The notes below the pieces were generated by a model. That model was not told where the DNA came from. It saw only the letters and a list, made by a program, of their open reading frames with translations, and made no database searches. Shown in pieces: positions 25,388-33,645 of a DNA stretch of 64,000 bases (position 1 is the first letter of the stretch; the number at the start of each line of letters is the position of its first letter). The stretch spans positions 1-64,000 of the forward strand of contig CALKVK010000023.1 of the NCBI GenBank assembly GCA_937996235.1, given 5' to 3'. The DNA is from an uncultured bacterium. Its GTDB lineage: Bacteria; Planctomycetota; JAJSAM01; JAJVHW01. Position numbers and translations under genes: made by a program.

Positions 25388-26617
25388 TCAGAGGAAGTAG
25401 TCGAGGCGCTCGGCGCCCGCCGCCACCGCGGCGTCGAGGTCCTCGTCGCTCTTGACGAGCCCGTCGAGCCACCAGTTGACGTCGTTGTAGAGGCACGTCA
25501 CCTCGGCGCACTCGTGCGACGCGTCGAAGCGCTCGAGCTGGTCGGAGAGCCGCTGCGTCGTCGCGTCCGCCTCGGCGGCGTCGCGGAACGCGTCCTTCCC
25601 GGCGATGCGCGCACGGTCCACTCCGCGGTACGCGGGGCAGTTGTAGAGGCCGGTCGGCGTCAGCACCTGGCGCAGCGCCTGCATGTGGCAGACCTGGGGC
25701 TGCTTCGTGAAGTCGCGCCAGTTGCCCTGCTCGAGCACGCGCAGGTTCGTGGACTCGAGCACCTGGAAGGTGTCGGTCGCGTACGTCTTGCACTCGTCCA
25801 CGAGCGCGCGGATGCGCCGCACCATCTCCTGCAGCTCGTACTCCGCCTTCTCCGGGTCCATGACCTCGGAGCCGGTCTCGCTGCGCACGAGGAACGGCTT
25901 CAGCGAGATGTAGTCGAACATGTGGTCCCGCGCGAGGCGCGTGGCGGTCACCATCTCGTGGAAGTTCTCGACGATCTTCACGTCGTCGCGCGTCGCGCCC
26001 TGCCACACGATGATGAAGCTGAAGCCGTAGCGGAAGCGCGGGTTCTTCGCCTTGACGCGCGGCACCCACTCGCAGATCGACTCGAGCGAGACCTGCGGGT
26101 TGACGGGCTTGTGCATGCGCACGAACGTGTCGTTCGTGCCCGAGTCGAGCGACAGGCGCACCCAGTCGCGCTCGTCGAGGCAGTCGGCGACCTCGAGGAT
26201 CTTGTGGTTGCCGCTGCCGTTCGTGACGACCGCCACCTGCAGCCCGAGCTCGGTCTTCATGTAGCGCACGATCGAGCTGAACGACGGGTGCAGCGTCGGC
26301 TCGCCGCCGCCGATCAGGATCACGCTGCGCAGGCCGCGCGCGCGCATCTCGGCGAGCGACGCGCGCAGCACGTCCTCGTCGTGCTTGTTCGGCGTGTTCA
26401 GGATGTCCCAGTCGATGCAGTGGTCGCAGCGGTAGTTGCACGCCGTGGTGAGGTCGAGGTTGATCGAGATCGGCGCGATGCGCGGCGCGGTCGGCGGCGG
26501 CGAGCCGCTCGCGCGCGCGGCGTCTGCGGCGCGGCGCCAGCGCACGTAGTCGAGCACGAGCGGCAGCACGGCAGGCTGGCGCAGCTTCCCGGTGAAGTCG
26601 TGGATGGCATGACCCAT
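25388..26617 (-). CDS. Radical SAM protein with SPASM-like Cys-rich C-terminus
   Basis: A 409-residue protein. The radical SAM cluster site is CNYRCDHC (CX3CX2C) after NLDLTTA, with the SAM-binding block ILIGGGEPTLHP. The C-terminus adds Cys residues in CHMQ, YNCPAYRG and HECAEVTCLYND, which could hold an auxiliary cluster as in SPASM proteins. The target is unknown; no small precursor peptide is seen next door. It is the last gene of a three-gene minus-strand operon with a Gfo/Idh oxidoreductase and a Nudix hydrolase, so a sugar or nucleotide-sugar modification is more likely than a peptide product. That is an inference. Confidence 0.9.
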   Translation of the reverse strand: MGHAIHDFTGKLRQPAVLPLVLDYVRWRRAADAARASGSPPPTAPRIAPISINLDLTTACNYRCDHCIDWDILNTPNKHDEDVLRASLAEMRARGLRSVILIGGGEPTLHPSFSSIVRYMKTELGLQVAVVTNGSGNHKILEVADCLDERDWVRLSLDSGTNDTFVRMHKPVNPQVSLESICEWVPRVKAKNPRFRYGFSFIIVWQGATRDDVKIVENFHEMVTATRLARDHMFDYISLKPFLVRSETGSEVMDPEKAEYELQEMVRRIRALVDECKTYATDTFQVLESTNLRVLEQGNWRDFTKQPQVCHMQALRQVLTPTGLYNCPAYRGVDRARIAGKDAFRDAAEADATTQRLSDQLERFDASHECAEVTCLYNDVNWWLDGLVKSDEDLDAAVAAGAERLDYFL

Positions 26618-26632
26618 GTCGTGTCTCCGCTG

Positions 26633-27607
26633 TCAGGCGCCGCGGTCCCTGCACCGCTCGAACCCGGCCACGATCTCCCACGCCGCGCGGGCCCGCCAGG
26701 AAAGGGCAGGGCCGTGCACCGGCAGGTCGGGCGGCGCCGCCCCGCCGAGCGCGGCGACGAACGACGCGACCAGCGCGTCGGTGGGATCGGGCACGTCGAC
26801 GCTCCGGCCGCCGTGCTCGAAGGTCTGCGCGTAGTCGGACATCCGCACGCGGCGCTCGGCGGCGCGGCCGTCGACCGCATAGCCCGCCGGCCGCGGCTGC
26901 TCGCGGCACTGCGCGAGGCGTACGCGCACGGCGATGCCGTCGCCTCCGGGGTGGCGGAACGCCACCTCGATGCGGTCCGCGGCGGCCGACGCCGCCCGGA
27001 ACGCGAGCCCCGCGAGCAGCGGTCCCGCGCCTGCAGGCGGCGGCGCGAGCGACTGCAGCAGGCTGAGCGGATGGCTCACGCACTCCTTCAGCATGTCGGC
27101 GGCGTCGCCCTCGCGCGGCGACAGCCACATCTCGAAGTGCCGCGGCGGCGTCTCGCCCATCCCGGGGTGCAGCGCGCGGTACGCGGGCAGCGTGAACGGC
27201 CACTGCGTGTTCTCGAAGAGCAGGAGCCCGCGGGCGGCGAACGCCTCGACGTACGCGGCCGAGCGCCCGGGCACGTCCGGTCCGTCCCAGACGAGCGGCT
27301 TCTCGCAGAGCACGTGCAACCCGGCTTCGAGCGCCGCGTCGAGGAGCGCTGCGTGTGTGCCGGCAGGCGACGCGATCACGAGCGCGTCGAGGCGGCCGTG
27401 CGCGAGCGCCTCGGTCAGCGACAGGTGGCCCGCCGCGTCGATGCCGTGGGACGCGAGCACCGCGCGCCCCTCGGCGACGCTCTCGCGCCGCGAGCAGAGG
27501 AACGCGGGCACCTCGGCGCCGTGGCGCACCAGGAAGCGCGCGAGGTGCTCGCCGATGCCCTGGCGCCGGCGCACGACGCCCGCCACAGCGACGCGCGGCG
27601 CGCTCAC
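26633..27607 (-). CDS. Gfo/Idh/MocA-family oxidoreductase
   Basis: A 324-residue NAD(P)-dependent dehydrogenase. The N-terminal Rossmann segment is APRVAVAGVVRRRQGIGEHL, and ALVIASPAGTHAALLDAALE plus HVLCEKPLVWDG carry the family's EKP motif. Members oxidise sugars or nucleotide sugars; the substrate is unknown. The GTG start overlaps the stop of the Nudix gene (GTGA on the minus strand). The C-terminal half is less conserved but has no break. Confidence 0.85.
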   Translation of the reverse strand: MSAPRVAVAGVVRRRQGIGEHLARFLVRHGAEVPAFLCSRRESVAEGRAVLASHGIDAAGHLSLTEALAHGRLDALVIASPAGTHAALLDAALEAGLHVLCEKPLVWDGPDVPGRSAAYVEAFAARGLLLFENTQWPFTLPAYRALHPGMGETPPRHFEMWLSPREGDAADMLKECVSHPLSLLQSLAPPPAGAGPLLAGLAFRAASAAADRIEVAFRHPGGDGIAVRVRLAQCREQPRPAGYAVDGRAAERRVRMSDYAQTFEHGGRSVDVPDPTDALVASFVAALGGAAPPDLPVHGPALSWRARAAWEIVAGFERCRDRGA

Positions 27608-28344
27608 GCCGGGTCGAGTCCCGGCGGAGCCCAGCGGGCGCGCACTTCGGGCGGCAGCTCGTCGAGGAACGCGTCGAGCTGCGGCACGTAGCCGATGCGG
27701 TCGGCGAGCCGCAGCAGCGCGATCTCCGTCTTCATGTCGGGCAGGTCGCCGCGCCGGCACGCCGCGAGCGCCTCGCGCAGTTCCATGACGACGCGCTGCG
27801 TGCCCTGCTCCATGCCGGAGCCGTCGCCCGTCACCTCCGCCGCGTCCGCGAGCCGCACGGCGGCCTCGGCGAAGAACACCTTCTCGTCGGTGACGCCGGG
27901 CGACGGGAACGCCGCGCCGCCGAGCAGCCGCACGTCGCCCGGGTCCACGCGCGTGCCGCACTCCTCGTATGCCTCGGCGGCCGCGCGCCGCTCGATCGCG
28001 CCCGGCCCGCGGTCGCGCTCCTCGAGAACGCCCGCGGCGATCTCGACGAGCGTCAGCCACTCGTGCGCGTCCGGCTGGACCAGCGACTTGCCGCGGCGCA
28101 GGTAGACGGGCGGCCGCACGCCGCTCTTGAGCACCACCTCCACACGCCGGCCGCGCCGCTCGTGCAGCACGACGGCGACGGCATCGACGTCGCGGCGCGA
28201 GAGCACGTCGCACGCGTACGGCGTGCCGCGCGTGCCGTCCGCGTGCACGTTGCGGAGCAGATAGCGCCGCACGCGCAGGAAGCCCTCGTCGGCGAGGCTC
28301 CCCGCCGTGCGGTCCTCGACGACCTCGATCGCGGCGACGTCCAT
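27604..28344 (-). CDS. Nudix hydrolase, NUDT14-like
   Basis: A 246-residue hydrolase of a nucleotide-linked substrate. The Nudix helix reads GAIERRAAAEAYEECG. The two catalytic Glu are present, but the usual Arg of REUXEE is Ala. Flanking blocks (EWLTLVEIAAGVLEE, FPSPGVTDEKVFFAEA, GMEQGTQRVVMELREALA) resemble UDP-sugar or ADP-ribose diphosphatases of the NUDT14 type. It is the first gene of the minus-strand operon with Gfo/Idh and radical SAM. A TAGAAC -10-like box lies 6 nt before the ATG. Confidence 0.85.
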   Translation of the reverse strand: MDVAAIEVVEDRTAGSLADEGFLRVRRYLLRNVHADGTRGTPYACDVLSRRDVDAVAVVLHERRGRRVEVVLKSGVRPPVYLRRGKSLVQPDAHEWLTLVEIAAGVLEERDRGPGAIERRAAAEAYEECGTRVDPGDVRLLGGAAFPSPGVTDEKVFFAEAAVRLADAAEVTGDGSGMEQGTQRVVMELREALAACRRGDLPDMKTEIALLRLADRIGYVPQLDAFLDELPPEVRARWAPPGLDPA

Positions 28345-28350
28345 CGCGCC

Positions 28351-28356
28351 GTTCTA
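28351..28356 (-). promoter_or_regulatory. Candidate leaderless -10 element (TAGAAC)
   Basis: On the minus strand TAGAAC ends 6 nt before ATG 28344. The rest of the 284-bp divergent gap to 28629 shows only GC-rich sequence with no clear further element. Confidence 0.4.
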
Positions 28357-28628
28357 CCCGCAGCGCCGCCGTGCCGCGCAACTCGCGGCGCCGAGCGGCG
28401 TCCCGTGACCGGAATCTCGGCATCGACACGGCACGCGCGCGGCGCTACCGTGGCCGCGCCACGACCGAGCGCCGCCGGTACGGACACCGAGTGCGCGCGG
28501 GAGTGGGCGCAGCGCCGCGCGGCCGGAGTGGCGAGGAGCAGGGCCGCACGCGCTGGGCGTGAGTGGACGGAGGTGTGCGGGGCCCCGCCGCCGTGCGGAG
28601 CCCGTTCGGACGCTCGGAAGGAGGCCGC

Positions 28629-29546
28629 ATGCGGAGCCGCGCGTACGCAGCGATCCTCGCGGTCTCGTACGCCGTCGCGTCGACGGTCTACATCCTCGTC
28701 TCGACCCACCTCGCCGCCGACGTGGCGGAGTCCGTGGAGGACATGGAGTCCACCGAGCTGACGAAGGGCGTGCTCTTCGTCCTCGTCACCGGGCTCGGCC
28801 TGTTCTTCCTCGCGCTGTTCCTGATGCGCCGCCTCGAGCGCACGGAGCGCCGCTCCGCAGAACACGCGGAGGCGCTGCTCGTCGCACAGCGCCGCGCGCT
28901 CGCCGGGCGCCTCGCCGGCTCGGCCGCACACGACTTCAACAACGTCCTCGCGGTCGCGGGCGGCAACGTCGAGCTCCTCTCCATGCAGGACTGCACGTCG
29001 CAGCGCGCCCAGGAGCGCGTCGCCCGCGTGCGCGAGTCCATCGCCGACGGCGTGCGACTCGCACAGCGCCTCTCGCGCCTGGGACGCGCGCCGAAGGCGT
29101 CGCCGCCGACGGCCGTCGAGCTGGTCGCGCACGTGCGCGAGTGCCTCGAGATGCTCGCCGTCGACCGCCACGTGAAGGCGTGCACGATCCAGGTGGTCGC
29201 CGACGAGCCCGTGTCGGTCGTGGCGTCGCCGGGACACCTCGAGCTCGCGTTCTCGAGTCTCGTGCTGAACGCGGCGGAGGCCGCCGGGCCGAGCGGCCGC
29301 GTCGAGATCCGCGTCACCCGCGACGGCGCGGGCGCGCGTGTCGAGGTGCACGACTCGGGACCCGGCATCGCCGACGACGTGCGCGGCCGACTGTTCGACG
29401 AGTTCTTCTCGACGAAGGAGAACGCCTCGGGCCTCGGACTCGTCTCGGCGCGGCTCGCGCTCGCGAGCGGCGGCGGCGAGATCGCCTGCGACCGCAGCCC
29501 GCTCGGCGGCGCCTGCGTGCGCGTGCTGCTTCCCGCGAAGCCCTGA
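28629..29546 (+). CDS. Orphan membrane sensor histidine kinase
   Basis: A 305-residue protein with two membrane helices (about 5-25 and 46-68) around a very short periplasmic loop. The H box is AGSAAHDFNNVLAVAGGNVE, of the HDFNN type used by hybrid and NtrB-like kinases. The N box is LVLNAAEA, G1 is DSGPGIADD, the F box FDEFFSTK and G2 GLGLVSA. It autophosphorylates on His. No response regulator lies beside it, and the nearest, at 40216, is next to its own kinase. ATG 28629 has GGAGG 5 nt upstream. Confidence 0.93.
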   Translation: MRSRAYAAILAVSYAVASTVYILVSTHLAADVAESVEDMESTELTKGVLFVLVTGLGLFFLALFLMRRLERTERRSAEHAEALLVAQRRALAGRLAGSAAHDFNNVLAVAGGNVELLSMQDCTSQRAQERVARVRESIADGVRLAQRLSRLGRAPKASPPTAVELVAHVRECLEMLAVDRHVKACTIQVVADEPVSVVASPGHLELAFSSLVLNAAEAAGPSGRVEIRVTRDGAGARVEVHDSGPGIADDVRGRLFDEFFSTKENASGLGLVSARLALASGGGEIACDRSPLGGACVRVLLPAKP

Positions 29547-29608
29547 CGCCGGTCGCGCGCACAAGTCGCGGCGGGTTCGCGCGTCCAATGCACGCGGAGG
29601 CCCGACCC

Positions 29609-29917
29609 ATGAAGCAGTTCCTGCCTGCACTCTCGCTCCTCGGCTCGCTCGTGCTCCTGCCCGCCTGCGCGCACGAAGGCGCGCTCGCGCCCGCGCCGGA
29701 CGGCGCACAGGAGGCGCTCGAGGTCGAGCGCATCGAGCTCCTGCACGCGTCCGCCGCTGAGCTCGCGCCGCTGCTCGACGTCGCCGACGACGACGCCGCC
29801 GACCGCGCGCGCGTGGCCGCGGACCCGCGCACGAACTCGCTGCTCCTCTGCGGCAGCGCGTCGGCGCGCGCCGGCGTCCGCGCGCAGATCGCACGCCTGG
29901 ACGTCCCGGCCCGCTGA
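29609..29917 (+). CDS. Small lipoprotein with secretin-N (NolW-like) domain
   Basis: A 102-residue protein. It has a lipobox (LVLLPACAHEG) and then a domain of about 65 residues that reads like the short N-terminal modules of secretins: IELLHASAAELAPLLDV, a loop, VAADPRTNSLLLCGS, ARAGVRAQIARLDVP. There is no secretin beta-barrel, so it may be a pilotin-like or assembly-assisting fragment, or an unrelated use of the fold. It is downstream of the histidine kinase on the same strand with a 62-bp gap. ATG 29609 has GGAGG about 9 nt upstream. Confidence 0.65.
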   Translation: MKQFLPALSLLGSLVLLPACAHEGALAPAPDGAQEALEVERIELLHASAAELAPLLDVADDDAADRARVAADPRTNSLLLCGSASARAGVRAQIARLDVPAR

Positions 29918-29940
29918 GCGCCGGCAGGCGCTGCTCAGCG
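29912..29940. terminator. Interrupted inverted repeat between convergent genes
   Basis: CGCTGAGC and GCTCAGCG frame an inner GCGCC/GGCGC pairing. Both convergent stop codons (29915-29917 and 29935-29937) lie in the outer arms. It is a probable two-way termination stem. Confidence 0.4.
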
Positions 29941-30696
29941 CAGTTCGCGCAGGCCGCGCGGCTCGTCCGGTCGGCGCCCCTCGCCCGCTCCCGACCAGCG
30001 CCGCACGACGCGCCGGGTCACGAGGTTGTAGGGCCGCTTCACGAGCGCGCGATGGAGCGCAGAGAGCCAGCCCTTGCCGCGCGCGAGGACGCGCCGGTCC
30101 TCGTCCGTGAGCTGATCGGGACGTCGTCGGCGCACGTGCCGCGCCAGGTGGACGCGATCGGCGCGCTGCAGGAGCGGCACGAGCGGCGCGGCCCACGTGC
30201 CCTCGGCGACCGAGATCTGGAAGTCGACGAGCCACGGCCGCCCGGTGTCGGCGCGGCCCGCTCCGGCGTCCTCGACCAGCACGTTCTCCTCCTTCGCGAG
30301 GTCCGCGTACGCGATGCCGCGTGCGTGCACGGCGGCGAGGAGCGCGCGCAGCTCCGGGAACAGCCGGTCGGGGACCTCGCGCACCTGGCGCAGGTCCGCG
30401 CCGTCGATCCATGCGCGCAGGAACGTGTCCGCGGCCGGGCGCGCGAGCAGCGGGGGGATGCCCTCCACGTCCGCGAGGCGCTCGAGGTGGTCGGCCTCGC
30501 GCGCCGCGAGCAGGCGGGACGCCGCCGGCACGCGCAGCCCCGGCGGCACGACGACGACCGAGCGCTTCCAGACGGCGCGCCGCCCGTCGGCGAGCCGCAC
30601 GCGCGCGGTCTGCGCGTAGCGGTCCGCCTTGAGCACGGCCTCGACGACCGCCCCCGCGACGTCCGGGACCTCGGCGCCGGGAGCCGGCGCGCTCAC
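29935..30696 (-). CDS. Kinase-fold protein (WaaP/RIO-like)
   Basis: A 253-residue protein with a reduced protein-kinase-like fold. An N-lobe Lys is available (RRAVWKRSVVV), and AVHARGIAYADLAKEENVLV replaces the usual HXDLXXXN catalytic loop with YADLAKEEN. VDFQIS stands for the DFG segment. This resembles Kdo/lipopolysaccharide kinases and RIO-type kinases, so a lipid or glycan target in the envelope is likely but unproven. The GTG start overlaps the stop of the M50 protease (GTGA), so both are made together. Confidence 0.75.
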   Translation of the reverse strand: MSAPAPGAEVPDVAGAVVEAVLKADRYAQTARVRLADGRRAVWKRSVVVVPPGLRVPAASRLLAAREADHLERLADVEGIPPLLARPAADTFLRAWIDGADLRQVREVPDRLFPELRALLAAVHARGIAYADLAKEENVLVEDAGAGRADTGRPWLVDFQISVAEGTWAAPLVPLLQRADRVHLARHVRRRRPDQLTDEDRRVLARGKGWLSALHRALVKRPYNLVTRRVVRRWSGAGEGRRPDEPRGLRELR

Positions 30697-32018
30697 TCGA
30701 GCCCGAGCAGCGCGGGGTGCTGGTGCGCGAGCCACGCCGCCGCACCGAGCGCGAGGAGCTGCCCGCCGTACGCGAGCAGCACGAGACCCGCCTGCCCGAC
30801 GCGCATCGGCGCCGGCGGGACGCCCCCGTCGATGTCCTCGCGCGCGGGCCCGCCCGAGGCGTGGGTGACGTCGCGGAGCGCCTCGCGCAGCCGCTCCGCG
30901 TCGATGCGCGCCGCGGCCATCCAGGCGTGGACGGCGTGGCGCCGGAACGCGAGCCGCGTGACGACCGCGGCGAACGCCACGAAGCCGCCGGCGACGAGTC
31001 CGGGCGTGCCGCGCAGCTCGAACGCCACGAACGCCCCGGCGAGGAGCAGCGGCAGGCACGCGGCGAGGCGCCGCCAGCCGGCGGAGAGACCGGCGGTGAG
31101 GGCCAGCAGCACGCGGCCGCCGTCGAGCGGGAGGAGCGGCAGGAGATTGAGCGCGTTCAGCGCGAGCGTCAGCTCCACGGCCTCGGTGCCGAGGGACTGC
31201 CGCAGCGCGCCGAACCGCACGAGGAGCACCGTCAGCGCGACGAGCGGCAGCGCCGTGAGCGGACCCGCCAGCGCGACGCGCGCCTCGTCGTGGGCCGAGC
31301 CGAACGCCTGCTCGGGGACGGTGGCCGCGCCCAGCAGCGGCAGGAACAGCACGCCGCGCACGGTGAGCCCCATGGAGCGCATGGCGATGACGTGGCCGTA
31401 CTCGTGCACGAACAGGATGGCGGTCACCGCGCCGGCGGCTGCGAGCGACAGCTCGGCGACGAGCACGAGCCCCACGACGGAGAACAGCAGGAGGAGCGGC
31501 GGCGCCCACGGCGGCAGGAGCCGCGGCCGCGGCGTGACGTCGACGGGCGGCACGCCGCGCGGCGCGCGCAGGAAGCGCCCGTCCTCGACGGGGGCGAGTC
31601 CGGCGCGCGCGACGATCGCCGCCGCGAGCAGGCGCATCCGCTCGACGCGCAGGAGCGGCGGACCGTCGGGCGTCCGCGTCGCCGGCAGGTAGTCCGCACC
31701 CGCGCAGTGCATGCGCGCCATCTCGAGGGTCTCGCCGCCCGCGATCACGATGCGCGCCGTCGCGACGCGCGCGCCGCGTGCGGGCACGGCGCCGATCTCC
31801 ACCGACTCGAACGCATCCCACGCGATGGTCCGCGTGCCGTCGGCGGCGTGCACGGCGAGGCCGGCGTCGAGCGGGCGCAGGACGACCGTCGCGCCCCGCA
31901 CGGGGTCGACGCCGCGGAACGCTCCGTGGTCGTCGGCCCGCACGGCCGGCGCCGCAGGCGGCGGCGGCACGGGCGGCGCCGTCGCGAGCGCGGGGAGGAC
32001 GGCGTCGTCCGCGTGCAT
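30693..32018 (-). CDS. M50-family intramembrane metalloprotease
   Basis: A 441-residue protein. The N-terminal part (about 1-150) is soluble and unassigned. The membrane part carries the site-2 protease motifs HEYGH (ILFVHEYGHVIAMRS) and NLLPLLPLDGGRVLLAL, whose Asp is the third zinc ligand. Several helices follow. No PDZ domain is seen, unlike RseP. The function is probably cleavage of a membrane-bound regulator or a remnant signal peptide; the target is unknown. It is translationally coupled to the downstream kinase-fold gene. Confidence 0.9.
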   Translation of the reverse strand: MHADDAVLPALATAPPVPPPPAAPAVRADDHGAFRGVDPVRGATVVLRPLDAGLAVHAADGTRTIAWDAFESVEIGAVPARGARVATARIVIAGGETLEMARMHCAGADYLPATRTPDGPPLLRVERMRLLAAAIVARAGLAPVEDGRFLRAPRGVPPVDVTPRPRLLPPWAPPLLLLFSVVGLVLVAELSLAAAGAVTAILFVHEYGHVIAMRSMGLTVRGVLFLPLLGAATVPEQAFGSAHDEARVALAGPLTALPLVALTVLLVRFGALRQSLGTEAVELTLALNALNLLPLLPLDGGRVLLALTAGLSAGWRRLAACLPLLLAGAFVAFELRGTPGLVAGGFVAFAAVVTRLAFRRHAVHAWMAAARIDAERLREALRDVTHASGGPAREDIDGGVPPAPMRVGQAGLVLLAYGGQLLALGAAAWLAHQHPALLGLE

Positions 32019-32024
32019 CGCAGC

Positions 32025-32030
32025 ACTCTA
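32025..32030 (-). promoter_or_regulatory. Candidate leaderless -10 element (TAGAGT)
   Basis: On the minus strand TAGAGT ends 6 nt before ATG 32018, with no ribosome binding site. Confidence 0.4.
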
Positions 32031-32081
32031 CACGCGCCGCGGCGGGCGCACCGTCACGCTGCGCGGGGCGACGCCCCGCCG

Positions 32082-32495
32082 TCAGTCGAGCTCGATGACG
32101 CGCTCGTGCACGGTGCCGTCGGGGTAGATGTCGCGCACGATCACGCGGTCGCCGCGCGAGACGGGCACGGTCGTGCGCGTGACGCGCACGTTGCCGTCGA
32201 GCGGCGGCGCCGGCGACGCGTCGGCACGCCGCACCGGCGGGTACGGCTCCGTGGTGCGCCGCTCCGGGTCCACCTCGTCGCCGATGGCGTAGCCGGCGAC
32301 GCCGCCCGCCAGCGCGCCGATCGCGGCGCCCGCCCACTTGTCGCCGTTGTGGCGGCCGATGGCGTAGCCGGCGCCCGTGCCGAGCGCCGTGCCGATGACG
32401 GCCCCCGTCCCGCGCCCCGTGCCGAGCGAACGGCAGCCGGGCAGGAGCGGGAGAGCCAGGACCAGCGCGATGAGCGCGAACTTCGAGCGCAGCAT
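32082..32495 (-). CDS. Glycine-zipper 2TM-domain lipoprotein
   Basis: A 137-residue protein with a lipobox (LALPLLPGCRS) and a glycine-zipper segment of two short Gly-rich helices (GAVIGTALGTGAGYAIG, GAAIGALAGGVAGYAIGDEV), as in the rickettsial 17-kDa antigen family. The C-terminal third is a basic beta-rich tail. Such proteins sit in the outer membrane; the exact role is unknown. GGAGG about 7 nt before ATG 32495 fixes the start. Confidence 0.85.
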   Translation of the reverse strand: MLRSKFALIALVLALPLLPGCRSLGTGRGTGAVIGTALGTGAGYAIGRHNGDKWAGAAIGALAGGVAGYAIGDEVDPERRTTEPYPPVRRADASPAPPLDGNVRVTRTTVPVSRGDRVIVRDIYPDGTVHERVIELD

Positions 32496-32694
32496 GTCGA
32501 ACCTCCTCGCGCGCCGCGTCGGCGCGCCGCCCCGTGCTCCGCAGCGCGCGTGCCGAACGGCCGCCCTGTGCGCTCTCGTGGGAGGGCGTCCTCGCGCGGG
32601 GACACCGGGTGACGCGCTGAAGTGGGACGGGCGCCAGGTCGATGTTCCCCGTGGGTCCGTGCGCCGACGCGCCGGCCGTACGCAGCGATCGGCC

Positions 32695-33645
32695 ATGTCC
32701 ACCGTCGTCCTCGCAGAAGCCCTCCAGAAGTCGTTCCGTCCCTCGGCGTTCGGCCCGGCCGTGCACGCGCTGCGCGGTGTCTCGTTCGCCGTCGAGCGCG
32801 GGGAGTGCTTCGGCTATCTCGGCCCGAACGGCGCCGGCAAGACGACGACGATGAAGGTCCTGACGGGCCTCATGACGCCGAGCTCCGGCCGCGTCGAGCT
32901 CCTCGGCGGCCGGCCGTCGGAGGCCGCCGCGCGGCGCGGCCTCGGCTACCTGCCGGAGAACCCGTACTTCTACGAGCACCTGACGCCGCGCGAGGCGCTC
33001 GAGTTCTACGGCGTGCTCTCGGGGCTCGACGCGCGCACGGTGCGCGAGCGCTCGGCCGCGCTCCTAGAGCGCGTGCGGCTGACGGACGCCGCGGACCGTC
33101 GCATCCGCTCGTTCAGCAAGGGCATGCGCCAGCGCTTCGGTCTCGCCGCCGCGCTGGTCCACGAGCCCGAGCTGCTGATGCTCGACGAGCCGCTCTCCGG
33201 GCTCGACCCGGCCGGGCGCCACCTCGTGAAGGAGATCATCCTCGAGGAGCGCGCGCGCGGCAGGACGGTGTTCCTCTGCTCGCACGTGCTCGCCGACGTG
33301 CAGGAGCTCTGCGACCGCGTCGTCGTGCTGCACAAGGGGCAGATCGCGCGCGCGGGGCGCATCGACGAGCTGCTCGACAGCAGCCCGCGCTCGTTCGAGC
33401 TGTGCGCGGCGCACGTGCCGGACGCGCTGCGCGAGACCCTGCGCGCGCGGGCGACGCTGTTCCGCGAGTCGGGCGACACGGTCACCGCGCACCTCGCCGG
33501 TGCCGAGGCGGGACCCGAGCTGGCCGCGGCCGTGCACGCGGCGGGCGGCCGCGTGCTGTCGCTCGTCCCCGACCGCGAGACGCTCGAGAGCTGGTTCGTG
33601 CGGGTGATCCAGCGCGAGGGCCCCGCGCCCGGGAGCGACGCGTGA
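32695..33645 (+). CDS. ABC transporter ATP-binding protein (export type)
   Basis: A 316-residue ATPase. Walker A is GPNGAGKTTTMK, the signature is FSKGMRQRFGLAAAL (SKGMRQR instead of the classic SGGQ, typical of this export group), Walker B LLMLDEPLSGLD and the H-loop CSHVL. About 80 extra C-terminal residues (from FELCAAHVP) are usual for ATPases that pair with ABC-2 type permeases. It forms an operon with the permease at 33642 (GTGA overlap) and the 34409 gene. The substrate is unknown. Confidence 0.93.
   Translation: MSTVVLAEALQKSFRPSAFGPAVHALRGVSFAVERGECFGYLGPNGAGKTTTMKVLTGLMTPSSGRVELLGGRPSEAAARRGLGYLPENPYFYEHLTPREALEFYGVLSGLDARTVRERSAALLERVRLTDAADRRIRSFSKGMRQRFGLAAALVHEPELLMLDEPLSGLDPAGRHLVKEIILEERARGRTVFLCSHVLADVQELCDRVVVLHKGQIARAGRIDELLDSSPRSFELCAAHVPDALRETLRARATLFRESGDTVTAHLAGAEAGPELAAAVHAAGGRVLSLVPDRETLESWFVRVIQREGPAPGSDA

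Noticed and set aside
28629..29546. Pairing of this histidine kinase with a nearby response regulator
   Set aside because: No receiver gene lies within 10 kb on this side; the NtrC-type regulator at 40216 has its own kinase gene.
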